NCBI GenBank assembly: GCA_900321715.1
Contig: ONXC01000004.1
Location: 1 to 64,000 of the forward strand
From: an uncultured Bacteroidales bacterium
GTDB lineage: Bacteria > Bacteroidota > Bacteroidia > Bacteroidales > UBA932
Direction: 5' to 3'
DNA length: 64,000 nucleotides
Shown here piece after piece: positions 50,197-60,210 of the stretch. The notes beneath the pieces are model-generated. The model did not search any database, was not told the origin of the DNA, and was given only the letters and a program-made list of their open reading frames with translations. The translations under genes were made by a program, and so were the position numbers. How positions within the stretch are numbered: position 1 is the first letter of the stretch; each line of letters opens with the position of its first letter.

Positions 50197-51597
50197 CTAC
50201 TTGGTCAGGTAGTTAATAGCATTTGTAGTCATGATGGCGATATTCTTGTGGTAGTTCTCCTCATAACCGGCTTCGAAAGTATAGGAGTACCAGTCATAGC
50301 AACCGGAACCTATGCCGATTATACCGCCCTTGCCGTCCTTTGCAGGATACTCCCAGGCTACGACGGCTCCATCGCCGCCAACGCCGAGGATGGTACCACC
50401 GGTGCGGCCGATCCAGGCTGCGTGGTCGGCATAATCACCCCAGTCAGTGCCGATATGGTACTGTGCGGTGGAATTGGTGATATGGTATCCTGCATCCGTG
50501 CAGAGAACCTTGGCGGGATCGTCACCCATAATGATGCCGGCATACAGCGCGTGGCCGCTCTGGCCATCGTAGATGCGGAAGTCCCAAGGGCCGCCGCAGA
50601 GTTCGGCGCTGTCCTCGTTCTGGCCCCAGCAGTTGTTGGGGGTAGTCCACTCGTCATCTCCTGTGGCGCCGATGAAGGATGCAAGGTTGGTAGCATACCG
50701 GGTAAGGAGGAGCGCTCCGCCGGCTTCGTAGAATTCGCGGATCTGATTCTTGGCATCAATTGCCTCGGGGGCCTTCGCCATGAATGCGTCGTGTCCGTCT
50801 ACGCCACCGTCCATGTGGAAGTGCCACCACATTACCTTGCACTCATCAAGATTGATGCTTCCCGATTTGATCTGCTCAAAACTGGCGTACTGTGCTCCAG
50901 GAACATTTGCAAGCATCCACATGCAGGCTTCCTTGGCTTCGGGGTCAAGTTCGTCCATTGTACCGGGGATGCCAAGGAACAGGGCCTTGGGCTTGTTCAG
51001 GACAGTGACGGTCACGGTGTACTCACTGTGAGCGGAGTTATTGTCCACGGTGTAAACAACGGGATTGGTAAAATCCTGTGCAGCACCTGAAGCGGGTGTT
51101 ACAGTTGCATTCTTGCTCACTGTGACAACGGGTGCAAGTGAAGTTACGTCCACGCTGCCGGGAACAAATACGTCAATTGTAAATGCTTCCTGATTGATGA
51201 TGCCCTGATAGATATCGGCCACTACAAAGTGCGTGATCCTGGCTTCGTCGTGGAGGACGCTGATGGTCCAGTCAATTGCGGCATCGCCATTTGTTACATG
51301 AAGCACCTTGGCGGCGTCCATATTCAGTTTTTGACCAATCTGGACATTGCAGGTAGCACCTTCTGAAACCTTGAGGGCTGTGATTTCCATGGCTGAAGTT
51401 TCATACACTTCAGGGAGACGCACCACTATGCTGCGCTCAGCGAGGTTTATATTGCCCTCATACCCGTCCAGCGCAACGGATTCAACCAGGCAGTCGCCTT
51501 TAAGCTGAAGATCGCTGGTCTGCTTTTTTGTGCAGGCTGCAAGGCAAAGCACGGCAGCCGCGATATATAATAACTTGTATTTCATAATTGTTGTCAT
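50197..51597 (-). CDS. DUF4960 surface glycan-binding lipoprotein (BT1761-like)
   Basis: A 466-residue lipoprotein (MKYKLLYIAAAVLCLAAC, ATG at 51585; a longer start at 51597 is possible). Two Ig-like beta domains (about 30-200) are followed by a larger domain with KALFLGIPGTMDELDPEAKEACMWML and WWHFHMDGGVDGHDAF that resembles DUF4960. The B. theta protein in this place, BT1761, binds levan on the cell surface. It lies between SusD and the endo-type GH32 with spacings of 3-4 bp. Confidence 0.8.
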   Translation of the reverse strand: MTTIMKYKLLYIAAAVLCLAACTKKQTSDLQLKGDCLVESVALDGYEGNINLAERSIVVRLPEVYETSAMEITALKVSEGATCNVQIGQKLNMDAAKVLHVTNGDAAIDWTISVLHDEARITHFVVADIYQGIINQEAFTIDVFVPGSVDVTSLAPVVTVSKNATVTPASGAAQDFTNPVVYTVDNNSAHSEYTVTVTVLNKPKALFLGIPGTMDELDPEAKEACMWMLANVPGAQYASFEQIKSGSINLDECKVMWWHFHMDGGVDGHDAFMAKAPEAIDAKNQIREFYEAGGALLLTRYATNLASFIGATGDDEWTTPNNCWGQNEDSAELCGGPWDFRIYDGQSGHALYAGIIMGDDPAKVLCTDAGYHITNSTAQYHIGTDWGDYADHAAWIGRTGGTILGVGGDGAVVAWEYPAKDGKGGIIGIGSGCYDWYSYTFEAGYEENYHKNIAIMTTNAINYLTK

Positions 51598-51600
51598 TTA

Positions 51601-53328
51601 TCACCAGGAACCTATATTCTGAGTGTAATGGCCATTGGATGCAGCCATCTGCTCTGCGGGGATGGGAAGATACTCATCCTTGTCGGCGGTAAACTGGGCC
51701 GACAGATAGATGGCGCAGTTGTCACCTTCCTCTGCAAAGTACTTGTTGAGGACTGTTGCCGCATCACCCCAGCGTACAAGGTCAAAGAAGCGTTCGCATT
51801 CCAGGCCCATTTCAAGGCGGCGTTCCATCTTCACTATCTTGATGGCCGTCTCCTTGTCATAGGTGCCATTGTAATTGGCCATATAGATCTTGGCGCCATA
51901 GCGTGAAGGGTAGTCGGAAATCATCTGAGTGGATCCCTTTGCACGGGTGCGGATCTCATTCACAAGGGCAATGGCCTTGTCGGCCTCACCAAGTTGTGCA
52001 TAGGCTTCTGCGCGCTCCAGAAGGACATCGGCATAGCGGAAAACTATGCGGTTCATTGATGATGCCCAGTATGATCCCTTGATGAGGTATTCACCCACAA
52101 GGCCGGGATCTACGTTCTGCTTGAGGCTGATGTAGTAGCCATAGAAACCGTTGCCGCGGCTGTACTGCTGAGTCTCATCCTGGATGAACTTCTTGTTGAA
52201 CATGTAGGGGAGTCCGGGCATGCCAACGGTAAGGAAGAGACGGGGGTCTGCATTGTCTACGGTCAGTTCGTAGTCCTTGTCGTTGAAGCCGTCAAGGAAA
52301 GGAAGACCGTCTGCGCCGGTGCGGAAAGCGTTCACAATGTTCTGGCTGGGCTTGTAGAAGTCGCAGGCGCCGTCAGTCACATTGTTGATGCCGGGGCCGA
52401 TGAGGCCGTAGCTCCAGTTGAGGTTTCCGAATGTGGAACCGTCGTTGCGGGAGTACTGTATTGCCCAAAGGCTCTCGATACCGTTCTCGTACATTTCCTC
52501 AGGACGGAAGTTATTGTGAATGTCCTTCTCAAGGCCGTAGTTGGAGTAGTACTTGGGGTCGGAGTATTCGATAACCTTGTCAAGGTCGGCCTTCTCAATG
52601 GAAGTTACCTTATTAGACTTGGCGTCATCCTGATGATAAGCCTTATACAGATATGCCTTGGTGAGGAAGGCGGCTGCAGATGCCTTTGTGGGGCGGCCTT
52701 TATCGGCCTGAACCTCAGGAAGCACCTTGAATGCATCCTCAAGGTCCCTGATGATGAGTCCCCAGCCTTCGTCGTTGGTGTAGGTTGTGTTTGACAGCTC
52801 GTTATACTGCTCATATGTGAGATGGGTGTCCACCACAAAAGGTATGTTCTTGTACAGGCGCTTGAGGAGGAAGTGTGCATAAGCGCGCAGGAACTTCATC
52901 TCGGCCAGGCGCTGCTCTTTCATGGCGTAGGAGTCATCGCACTCTTCCAGGAGGGCGATGGCGCTGTTCACGCGGGAAAGGCTGTTATAGAGGCGCACCC
53001 ACATGTCGTTGATGTTCCAGTTGGTGGTAAGGACGCCCTGCTGGACTTCCAGCTGGTGGAATACGTCACCGTCGGAGGTTCCGTTGCCGCCCTTGTAGGC
53101 GTCGTCGGAGCGGACGTCGAAGTTCCACATGGAGAAGGAAGAGTTGATGTCTTCCGCGGTGGTGAATATTGCATAGGCCGATACCACCATTGCCTCGGCG
53201 TTGGCGGGAGTCTTTACCTGCTCGTCACTGAGGGTGCCCTGGGGAACCTGCTCGGAGAGGAGCTTGTTGCAGGAAAGGACCATGCAGCAGGCGATGCCTG
53301 TAAACAGTATGGAAATATACTTTCTCAT
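51601..53328 (-). CDS. SusD-family fructan-binding lipoprotein
   Basis: A 575-residue SusD homolog (MRKYISILFTGIACCMVLSC; ATG 53328). Helical repeats include RLAEMKFLRAYAHFLLKRLYKNIPFV and ADVLLERAEAYAQLGEADKAIALVNEIR; the family end ECERFFDLVRWG is present. A longer open start at 53355 overlaps the SusC coding end and would destroy the signal peptide. It is 13 bp downstream of SusC and equals BT1762 in position. Confidence 0.9.
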   Translation of the reverse strand: MRKYISILFTGIACCMVLSCNKLLSEQVPQGTLSDEQVKTPANAEAMVVSAYAIFTTAEDINSSFSMWNFDVRSDDAYKGGNGTSDGDVFHQLEVQQGVLTTNWNINDMWVRLYNSLSRVNSAIALLEECDDSYAMKEQRLAEMKFLRAYAHFLLKRLYKNIPFVVDTHLTYEQYNELSNTTYTNDEGWGLIIRDLEDAFKVLPEVQADKGRPTKASAAAFLTKAYLYKAYHQDDAKSNKVTSIEKADLDKVIEYSDPKYYSNYGLEKDIHNNFRPEEMYENGIESLWAIQYSRNDGSTFGNLNWSYGLIGPGINNVTDGACDFYKPSQNIVNAFRTGADGLPFLDGFNDKDYELTVDNADPRLFLTVGMPGLPYMFNKKFIQDETQQYSRGNGFYGYYISLKQNVDPGLVGEYLIKGSYWASSMNRIVFRYADVLLERAEAYAQLGEADKAIALVNEIRTRAKGSTQMISDYPSRYGAKIYMANYNGTYDKETAIKIVKMERRLEMGLECERFFDLVRWGDAATVLNKYFAEEGDNCAIYLSAQFTADKDEYLPIPAEQMAASNGHYTQNIGSW

Positions 53329-53341
53329 GATAAATCTCTCT

Positions 53342-56300
53342 TTAGAATGACACATTGATACCCAAGGTCACGTTGACCGGGATAGGATAACCGAAGTTGG
53401 GGTTCTCGGGATCCACGCCGGTGAAGGATGCACTCTTCAGGGTGAAGAGGTTCTGGGCCGATACATAAGCCCTCAGGCGTGCCATATGAAGGGTTTCACA
53501 AACGCTCTTGGGAACGTTGTAACCAAACTGGATGGTACGGAGCTTTGCGAAGGAACCGTTCTCCACGAAGTAGGAGGAAACGCGTTTCTCGTTGTTGTTG
53601 TCCATAGTGCTGACAGCAGGGATGTTGGAAGCCATGTTGGTGGGGCTCCAGGCATCCAGGATGCGGCGACCCTTGTTGAGGTTGGAGATGTTGAGGCCGC
53701 TCCAGATATCCGTCTGCTTCTTGAAGTCGCTGATTACGTCTACGCCCTGGACACCCTGCCAGAACATGGTGAGGTCAAAGTTCTTGTACTGGAGGTAGAT
53801 ATTCAGACCCCAGGTGAAATCGGGAACGGGGGAGTAGATCCACTTCTGGTCTTTCTCGTTGATGACACCGTCCTCGTTGAGGTCTTTCCAGCGGATACGG
53901 CCAAGACCGGCGCCGCCCTGGGCAGCGTGGTTGTCAATCTCGTCCTGGCTCTTGAAGATGCCGTCGTAGACATAGCCTACCTGGGCACCCATGGGATGAC
54001 CCACAACGCTTTCCACACCGTTGCCACCGAAGGTTCCCTTGGCTGCGATGGTCTCAGGAAGCTTGGTCACGGTATTGCTGTATGTGCCGATATTGCCGGC
54101 AATGTCATACTGGAAGTCGCCAATCTCTCCGCGGTATCCGAAGTTGAATTCCAGACCCTTGTTGTCCATCTCACCGGCGTTTATCCACTGTGAAGAGCCT
54201 TCACCCATCACACCGATGCCGGGCATGAACACAAGGATGTCCGTAGTCTTTTTGTAGTATGCCTCAAAGGAGCCGTAGAGTGCACTCTTGAACAGACCGA
54301 AGTCAAGGCCGATGTTTGTCTGAGTGGTGGTCTCCCATTTGAGGTTGTCATTACCCAGCTGATTGCGCTTGAAGCCACTTGCAAGTGTGCTGCCTCCGTT
54401 GGTACCTGCTATGTCGTAGCTGGTGCCGTAGCTCTGGCCGCCGAATCCTGCCTCTCCGTAGTTGCTCTCGAAGATGGTGTAGCGGGCAATATTGTCAATT
54501 TCCTGGTTACCGGTCTGGCCCCAGCTGGCGCGCAGCTTGAGGTTCTCCAGCCAGTCCACGTTTTCCATGAAACGCTCCTTGTCGATGCGCCAGCCAAGGC
54601 TCACTGAAGGGAATAGACCATAGCGGTTGTTGCGGCCGAAACGGCTTGAACCGTCATAACGGACTGTGACGCTTGCAAGATAGCGGTCGGCAAAGTTGTA
54701 GTTGGCCTTTCCGAAAAAGGAAACAAGCGTGAAACCACCGCCTCCACCATATGCCTCGGCCTCACCTACTGCGGCGTTGGGCCACATATAGTCGGGGTTC
54801 AGGACTGCGAAGTCGTAGGCCTTGCCGCTGAACCAGGTGTCGGTTTCACGGTTGATTTCGGTACCCAGGAGGAAGTCTGCGCGGTGCTGGCCGATTTCCA
54901 TATTATAGGTAGCCAGGGCGTTCCACATCCATTTGAACCAGTGCTCCTGCTTGGCTTCCACCGCATTGGTGGTAGTAGCCACGGTGCCTTCCGTAACGGG
55001 ATAAGTGAAGATACGCTGCATCTTCTGGGAGTAGTCAATGCCGAAGGTGGTCTTGAAGTTCAGACCCTTCAGGGGGTTGACATTAAGGTAGGCGTCACCG
55101 AACATTCTCCAGTATGTATAGCGGTTGTCCTTGTTCCTTGTAAGGCGGGCGAGGGGATTCTCGCGGTCTGCATAACCGCCCACAGGTCCTGCAAATTCGC
55201 CGCTGGTTGTGTAAACGGGAATTGAAGGGTTGAACTGAAGGACATTCTCAAGGAATCCGCCGGGGGCCTGGACCTCGGTTGTACGGTTCAGGGTGAAGTG
55301 TTCTCCGATAGTGATGATGTTCTTGTCATCTATCTTGAGGAGTTTATACTCTGAATTCATACGTGCGCTCAGGCGCTCGAAGTCGGAGTGCTTGATAATA
55401 CCGTCGTTTTTGTAGTAACCCAGGGAGAAGAAGGAGTTGCCGCGCTCGGAGCCGTTGCTCAGGGACAGGTTGTACTGCTGGATGAGACCGGTGCGGGTTG
55501 TCTCCTTGAACCAGTCTGTGTCGCTTGAAGGAGTGGTTCCGGCTGCATCCAGGTACTTGTTCATGCGGACATTGTGGAGGGCGGGAACGCCATTGGCGTC
55601 ATATCCCCAGTCGTAAATGTATCCGAGGGCGTTCATATTGGGGTTGAGGCCGTCGTTGACGTAACCCTGCCACATTACGCGGCCGAATTCCTCGGCGTTG
55701 AGAACCTGCATGCGGTTTACGTAACTCTGGGCAGAGACGCTTGCGTCAAAGTCCACCTTTACCTTTCCTTCCTTGCCACCCTTTGTGGTAATGATGATAA
55801 CACCGTTTGCAGCACGTGAACCGTAGATGGAGGCCGATGCTGCGTCCTTGAGGACCTGGATGGACTCGATGTCGTTACCGTTGAGTTCATGCATTCCGGC
55901 TTTGGTGGGAACACCGTCAATGATGTACAGGGGATCATTGTTGTTGAGGGTGCCGATACCACGGATACGGACTGTTGCAGCACCTGAAGGGGAGCCATCG
56001 GCACTGATGTTCATGCCGGGGACACGGCCCTGGAGGGCTTTTACGGGGTTGTTCTCATTCTGCTTTGCAAGGTCTTCGGTGTTCACTGTGGAGATGGCAC
56101 CGGTAAGGTCGGCCTTGCGCTGGACGGTGTAACCAGTGACCACAACCTCCTCAAGCATCTGGGAATCCTCATCAAGGACAACCTCCATATGCTCTGCGGC
56201 GGGCATTTCAACAGTGACATAACCGATGGATGAAAACTCTATGACGGCGCCCTTGTTTACCGTAAGGACAAAGTTTCCGTCATAGTCTGTGACGGTACCG

Positions 56301-56452
56301 TTTGTGGTACCCTTTTCTACGACTGCGGCGCCAATGACACCGTAGCCGTCGGCCGACGACGTTACCACACCGGTAACCGTAATCTGCTGGGCGAAGGCCG
56401 TAAGGCCTGCAAGCAGAAGGGCCGATACTAAGAATGACTTTAGTTTGAACAT
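53342..56452 (-). CDS. SusC-family TonB-linked fructan transporter
   Basis: A 1036-residue outer-membrane importer (MFKLKSFLVSALLLAGLTAFAQ). A carboxypeptidase-regulatory-like domain (VTGVVTSSADGYGVIGAAVVEKG, DYDGNFVLTV) is followed by the TonB-proximal MLEEVVVTGY, a plug with ALQGRVPGMNIS, VRIRGIGTLNNNDPLYIIDGVP and DAASASIYGSRAANGVIIITTKGG, and a C-terminal barrel ending NVTLGINVSF. It is the first gene of the fructan operon, read from 56503, and corresponds to BT1763. Confidence 0.95.
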   Translation of the reverse strand: MFKLKSFLVSALLLAGLTAFAQQITVTGVVTSSADGYGVIGAAVVEKGTTNGTVTDYDGNFVLTVNKGAVIEFSSIGYVTVEMPAAEHMEVVLDEDSQMLEEVVVTGYTVQRKADLTGAISTVNTEDLAKQNENNPVKALQGRVPGMNISADGSPSGAATVRIRGIGTLNNNDPLYIIDGVPTKAGMHELNGNDIESIQVLKDAASASIYGSRAANGVIIITTKGGKEGKVKVDFDASVSAQSYVNRMQVLNAEEFGRVMWQGYVNDGLNPNMNALGYIYDWGYDANGVPALHNVRMNKYLDAAGTTPSSDTDWFKETTRTGLIQQYNLSLSNGSERGNSFFSLGYYKNDGIIKHSDFERLSARMNSEYKLLKIDDKNIITIGEHFTLNRTTEVQAPGGFLENVLQFNPSIPVYTTSGEFAGPVGGYADRENPLARLTRNKDNRYTYWRMFGDAYLNVNPLKGLNFKTTFGIDYSQKMQRIFTYPVTEGTVATTTNAVEAKQEHWFKWMWNALATYNMEIGQHRADFLLGTEINRETDTWFSGKAYDFAVLNPDYMWPNAAVGEAEAYGGGGGFTLVSFFGKANYNFADRYLASVTVRYDGSSRFGRNNRYGLFPSVSLGWRIDKERFMENVDWLENLKLRASWGQTGNQEIDNIARYTIFESNYGEAGFGGQSYGTSYDIAGTNGGSTLASGFKRNQLGNDNLKWETTTQTNIGLDFGLFKSALYGSFEAYYKKTTDILVFMPGIGVMGEGSSQWINAGEMDNKGLEFNFGYRGEIGDFQYDIAGNIGTYSNTVTKLPETIAAKGTFGGNGVESVVGHPMGAQVGYVYDGIFKSQDEIDNHAAQGGAGLGRIRWKDLNEDGVINEKDQKWIYSPVPDFTWGLNIYLQYKNFDLTMFWQGVQGVDVISDFKKQTDIWSGLNISNLNKGRRILDAWSPTNMASNIPAVSTMDNNNEKRVSSYFVENGSFAKLRTIQFGYNVPKSVCETLHMARLRAYVSAQNLFTLKSASFTGVDPENPNFGYPIPVNVTLGINVSF

Positions 56453-56502
56453 ATATTATTGGTTAAGTAGTGCTTTGTGCGGCGGGCCTTTCGGACCGCA
56501 TG

Positions 56503-56510
56503 CAAATATA
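56503..56510 (-). promoter_or_regulatory. -7 box of the fructan operon
   Basis: TATATTTG on the minus strand fits TAnnTTTG. The leader to the SusC start (56452) is about 43 nt. Confidence 0.65.
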
Positions 56511-56533
56511 AGGTATAGGGCTTTTGACCTCCA

Positions 56534-56610
56534 GCAACAGATGTTGCAATCTATGTCACATTTGTTACAGGGGTAACATTTTTTACAGTCATTGTAACAT
56601 TTTTTGTAAC
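56534..56610. promoter_or_regulatory. Operator-like repeats between SusC and ruvC
   Basis: A palindrome GCAAC-AGAT-GTTGC (56534-56547) lies where the -33 region of the SusC promoter should be. GTTAC-AGGG-GTAAC (56564-56577) follows, and GTAACATTTTTT occurs twice, at 56573 and 56594, 21 bp apart. One or more of these may be binding sites, for instance for the locus sensor. Confidence 0.45.
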
Positions 56611-56614
56611 TTTG
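56607..56614 (+). promoter_or_regulatory. -7 box 8 bp before ruvC
   Basis: TAACTTTG fits TAnnTTTG and ends 8 bp before ATG 56622, which predicts a nearly leaderless transcript. Confidence 0.65.
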
Positions 56615-56621
56615 CAACGCA

Positions 56622-57179
56622 ATGGACTCTGAGCGCGTAATACTTGGAATAGACCCCGGCACCCAGTTGCTGGGGTTTGGTATTATCCGAAGCGCTGGGA
56701 AGAAGGCGGAGTACGTGGATATGGGTGTCCTGGATATCCGTAAGGAGAAGGACCCCTATGCAAAACTTCGCGCCATCTATGACTGCATCTCGGAGGTTTG
56801 CAAGAGTTACAGCCCCACGGAACTTGCAATTGAGTCCCCGTTCTACGGAAAGAACGCCCAGGTGGTCCTCAAACTTGGCCGCGCGCAGGGAGCAGCAATG
56901 ATTGCCGCGCTGGAATTTGGCGTGCAGTCCGTTACGGAATACGCCCCCAGAAAGGCCAAGGAGGCAATTGTGGGAAACGGAGCCGCGTCCAAGGAACAAG
57001 TCCAGTTGATGCTGGAAAAAACCCTTGGCGTAAAGCTGGAATCCCGCCATCTGGACGCAACGGACGCCCTGGCCATTGCCCTATGCCACCACTATGAAAC
57101 TACTTCTCCGATTAAATCCGCCAAGGGGAAAGGCGGTTGGGAACAATTTTTGAAGGAAAACCCGGATCGTGTAAAGTAA
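56622..57179 (+). CDS. ruvC: Holliday junction endonuclease RuvC
   Basis: A 185-residue resolvase that cuts four-way DNA junctions with RuvAB. The RNase H-like active site is visible: Asp11 in GIDPGTQ, the glutamate in LAIESPFYG, and the acidic pair in HLDATDALAIALCHHY. The DNA-binding QVVLKLGRAQGAAM segment is standard. It is 4 bp upstream of the large outer-membrane protein gene and separated from the divergent fructan operon by about 170 bp. Confidence 0.95.
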   Translation: MDSERVILGIDPGTQLLGFGIIRSAGKKAEYVDMGVLDIRKEKDPYAKLRAIYDCISEVCKSYSPTELAIESPFYGKNAQVVLKLGRAQGAAMIAALEFGVQSVTEYAPRKAKEAIVGNGAASKEQVQLMLEKTLGVKLESRHLDATDALAIALCHHYETTSPIKSAKGKGGWEQFLKENPDRVK

Positions 57180-57183
57180 ACCT

Positions 57184-60100
57184 ATGGTTAGAAGATTGTT
57201 AGCTGCTCTGGCAGCCCTATTTGTGGCAGGGACCCTCTTTGCCCAGAACTACAAGATTTCGCTTAAACTGGAGGACGCCACCAACGGTGAGCCCGTGGGC
57301 TTTGCCACTGTATCGGCCACACCTGAAAAGGGAGACCCCAAGTACGCCCTTACAAACCACGACGGCTCCGCCACCGTGGAAAAACTCCGCGCGGGGAAGT
57401 ATACCCTCAAGGCGGAGATAATGGGTTACGTCACCTTTGAGAAGGCCGTTGAGATTAAGGCCGATTTAGACCTTGGCACCGTGAAGATGGAGCAGGATAC
57501 CCAGGTCCTTGACGCCGCTTCCGTGAGCGCAACGGGTAACCCCATCATAGTAAAGAAGGATACCATTGAATATAACGCATCGTCCTACAAGATCAGTGAC
57601 GACAACGTCCTGGAGGATCTCCTCAAGAAACTCCCGGGCGTGGAGGTGGATGAGAACGGCACCATTACTGCAAATGGTGAAACCATCACAAAAATCACCA
57701 TCGGCGGCAAAACCTTCTTCCTGGACGACCCCCAGCTTGCTTCCAAGAACATCCCCGCAAAACTTGTTGACAAGGTGAAGGTGGTGAAAAAGAAGAGTGA
57801 GCAGGCGGAATTCACGGGCATCGACGACGGTGAGGATGAAACCGTCATAGACCTCAGCGTGAAGCCCGGAATGATGAACGGCGTGTTTGGAAACGCTATG
57901 GCGGGCGGCGGTTATGACCTTCCGTCAACAGGGGAGTATACTCCGTTCAAGGATCACATTCGCTGGCAGGGCGCCTTTATGGGAGGCAGGTTTGCGGAGG
58001 ACAGCCAGATAAGCGTGATCGCCAATGCCAACAACACCAACAACCGCGGCTTCAACGACCTCTCAGGTTCCATGATGAACTCCATGATGGGAGGTGGCGG
58101 CGGAATGGGTATGCGCGGCGGCGGAATGGGCGGCTGGGGCCGCGGATCCAATGGAATTGTCACATCCTGGATGGGCGGCGTAAACGGCGTGTGGGACCTT
58201 CTGGACAAGAAGATGGAACTTGGCGGAAACTACCTCTACAACGGCACTTCCACAGATGTCCTGGAAGAATCTTACAAGGAGACTTTCCGTAACGACGGAA
58301 CCACCCTCATCTCCAGCACTGACGGCTACAGCCACCGCTTCACGGACGGTCACCGCTTTGGTATCCGCCTGGAGCACAAATTCAGTGAGAACACCTCAAT
58401 CCTTGTAGAGCCCCAGTTCAACTTCGGCCGGGGCAGTTATATCCAGCAGTCCCTGTTTGATACACGTACCAAGGCCGCCGATGGTTCCGTCGGCCGCACC
58501 AACAACGGTTACACCAACAACCTTGGCAACAATACCAACTGGCAGACAAGGGGCTGGGCGCTCTTCCGCCAGAGACTTGGCATCCCGGGGCGTACCATCT
58601 CCGTGAATATAAACTGGAATATCTCCAACAATACGTTGGACGGATATAACCAGTCCATCACCAACACTCTCTTCGGGGCCGATGAATCCATAGATCCCGC
58701 CGGCAGCGAGATAGTGAATCAGCGAATCGCCCAGATATCCCGCACCCGCGGCGTGGGTGGCCGTCTGGTCTATACAGAGCCTCTTGGAGGCAACTTCTAT
58801 ATGGAGGGAAGTTACAACATCAACTTCAACCAGTCCACCTCCGTCAAGGATGTGTTCAACAGCGGTAATCCCTTCGATTATTCCCCGGAGTTCGCAGGCC
58901 TTGACGCAATGAGGGCCGTGGGCAATCCTATGGCGTATGTCAATGCCGGGGAAACGCCGGATGCAACGTACTCCAACAGCATCCTCAACAGGTCCCTGAA
59001 TCAGAATATCGGCCTGGCTTTCATGTACCAGAATGAGAAACTGCGCGCACAGCTTGGTGCATCGGCCATCCCCACAAGCACCTATAACAAGACCAACGAC
59101 AGAGAGTACAATCCCGGCGTCATCTGGAATTTCTCTCCGCGCGCAATGCTGTTCTACGACTTCACCGACAACTCCAACGTGCGCCTGTTCTACTGGGGCC
59201 GTTCAAGCCAGCCGTCCACGTCCCAGCTCATGCCTGTGGCCGATAATTCCAACCCTCTTTCCGTGTCCCTGGGTAATCCTTACCTGAGGCCTTACTTCGG
59301 CCACGGACTGCGCAGTGACCTTGAATTCTCCAACAAGAAGACCTTCTTCACAATGCGCCTGCATGTTGAAGGAGACTATACCCGCACGCCTATCGTGAGC
59401 GCCATTTGGTACGACCTTGCCGGCCGCACATTCTCGCTGCCTGTAAACGGAGAGGATTCTTACTCGGCCAATATGCGCCTTATGATCAACGCCCCTATTG
59501 CAAAGAGCAACTTCTCAATCTCCAATATGCTGCGCCTGTCTTACTCAAAGAGCGGCAGTTATATCGGAGCGGCTTCCCTGGATATGTCTGAGTATTATGA
59601 TGAGACAACTGCCGTATTCCAATACGCCAATTTCCACAATAATTACTTTGATGAATCCGGTAAGCAGAACGAAAAATGGGCTGCCGATTTCCTGAACAAC
59701 TCCACCCGCAGCCTTGGCTTCACGGAGCGCCTCCGCGCAACATACCGTTCAGACGATGTTGAGGTTATGCTCAGTGGCCGCACGCGTATGTCAAAGCCCT
59801 GGTACACCGTCCAGGCTGCCGTCGCTGCCACTTGGGCCAACCAGGTGAGCGCTTCCTTCAAGTGGACCGTTGGCCAGAGCGGCTTTGAGATTTCTACGGA
59901 TGCCGACTACAACTGGTACCGTGGCTACACAACGGAGCAGCCTTCAGAGTTCGTGTGGAATGCATCGGTTTCCCAGCAGGTGTTCAAGCGCCGCGGAACC
60001 ATCTCCCTCAAGGCATACGATATCCTGGACCAGGCCAAGAACCTTACCGTAACGGATACTGCCAACTACCACCAGGAAGTGCGTAACAACACTCTGGGCC

Positions 60101-60210
60101 GATACATCATGCTGTCCTTCACCTGGAGGTTCGGCAACTTCGGCAGGGCAGGACAGCAGATGCGCGCCCGTGGCGGCATGGGCGGGCCCGGCGGCCGCCG
60201 TCCGTTCTAG
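57184..60210 (+). CDS. Outer membrane beta-barrel protein with carboxypeptidase-like domain
   Basis: A 1008-residue TonB-receptor-like protein of the Bacteroidetes outer-membrane beta-barrel group. A signal peptide (MVRRLLAALAALFVAGTLFAQ) precedes a carboxypeptidase-regulatory-like domain (GEPVGFATVSATPEKGD, HDGSATVEKLRAGKYTLKAEIMGY). The plug-like part has DTIEYNASSYKISDDNVLEDLLKKLPGVEVDENG and ITIGGKTFFLDDP, which fits the family. A Gly/Met-rich loop (SMMGGGGGMGMRGGGMGGWGRG, about residue 300) and a Gly/Arg-rich end (RARGGMGGPGGRRPF) are unusual. Function unknown; family members are linked to import or surface assembly. Confidence 0.85.
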   Translation: MVRRLLAALAALFVAGTLFAQNYKISLKLEDATNGEPVGFATVSATPEKGDPKYALTNHDGSATVEKLRAGKYTLKAEIMGYVTFEKAVEIKADLDLGTVKMEQDTQVLDAASVSATGNPIIVKKDTIEYNASSYKISDDNVLEDLLKKLPGVEVDENGTITANGETITKITIGGKTFFLDDPQLASKNIPAKLVDKVKVVKKKSEQAEFTGIDDGEDETVIDLSVKPGMMNGVFGNAMAGGGYDLPSTGEYTPFKDHIRWQGAFMGGRFAEDSQISVIANANNTNNRGFNDLSGSMMNSMMGGGGGMGMRGGGMGGWGRGSNGIVTSWMGGVNGVWDLLDKKMELGGNYLYNGTSTDVLEESYKETFRNDGTTLISSTDGYSHRFTDGHRFGIRLEHKFSENTSILVEPQFNFGRGSYIQQSLFDTRTKAADGSVGRTNNGYTNNLGNNTNWQTRGWALFRQRLGIPGRTISVNINWNISNNTLDGYNQSITNTLFGADESIDPAGSEIVNQRIAQISRTRGVGGRLVYTEPLGGNFYMEGSYNINFNQSTSVKDVFNSGNPFDYSPEFAGLDAMRAVGNPMAYVNAGETPDATYSNSILNRSLNQNIGLAFMYQNEKLRAQLGASAIPTSTYNKTNDREYNPGVIWNFSPRAMLFYDFTDNSNVRLFYWGRSSQPSTSQLMPVADNSNPLSVSLGNPYLRPYFGHGLRSDLEFSNKKTFFTMRLHVEGDYTRTPIVSAIWYDLAGRTFSLPVNGEDSYSANMRLMINAPIAKSNFSISNMLRLSYSKSGSYIGAASLDMSEYYDETTAVFQYANFHNNYFDESGKQNEKWAADFLNNSTRSLGFTERLRATYRSDDVEVMLSGRTRMSKPWYTVQAAVAATWANQVSASFKWTVGQSGFEISTDADYNWYRGYTTEQPSEFVWNASVSQQVFKRRGTISLKAYDILDQAKNLTVTDTANYHQEVRNNTLGRYIMLSFTWRFGNFGRAGQQMRARGGMGGPGGRRPF

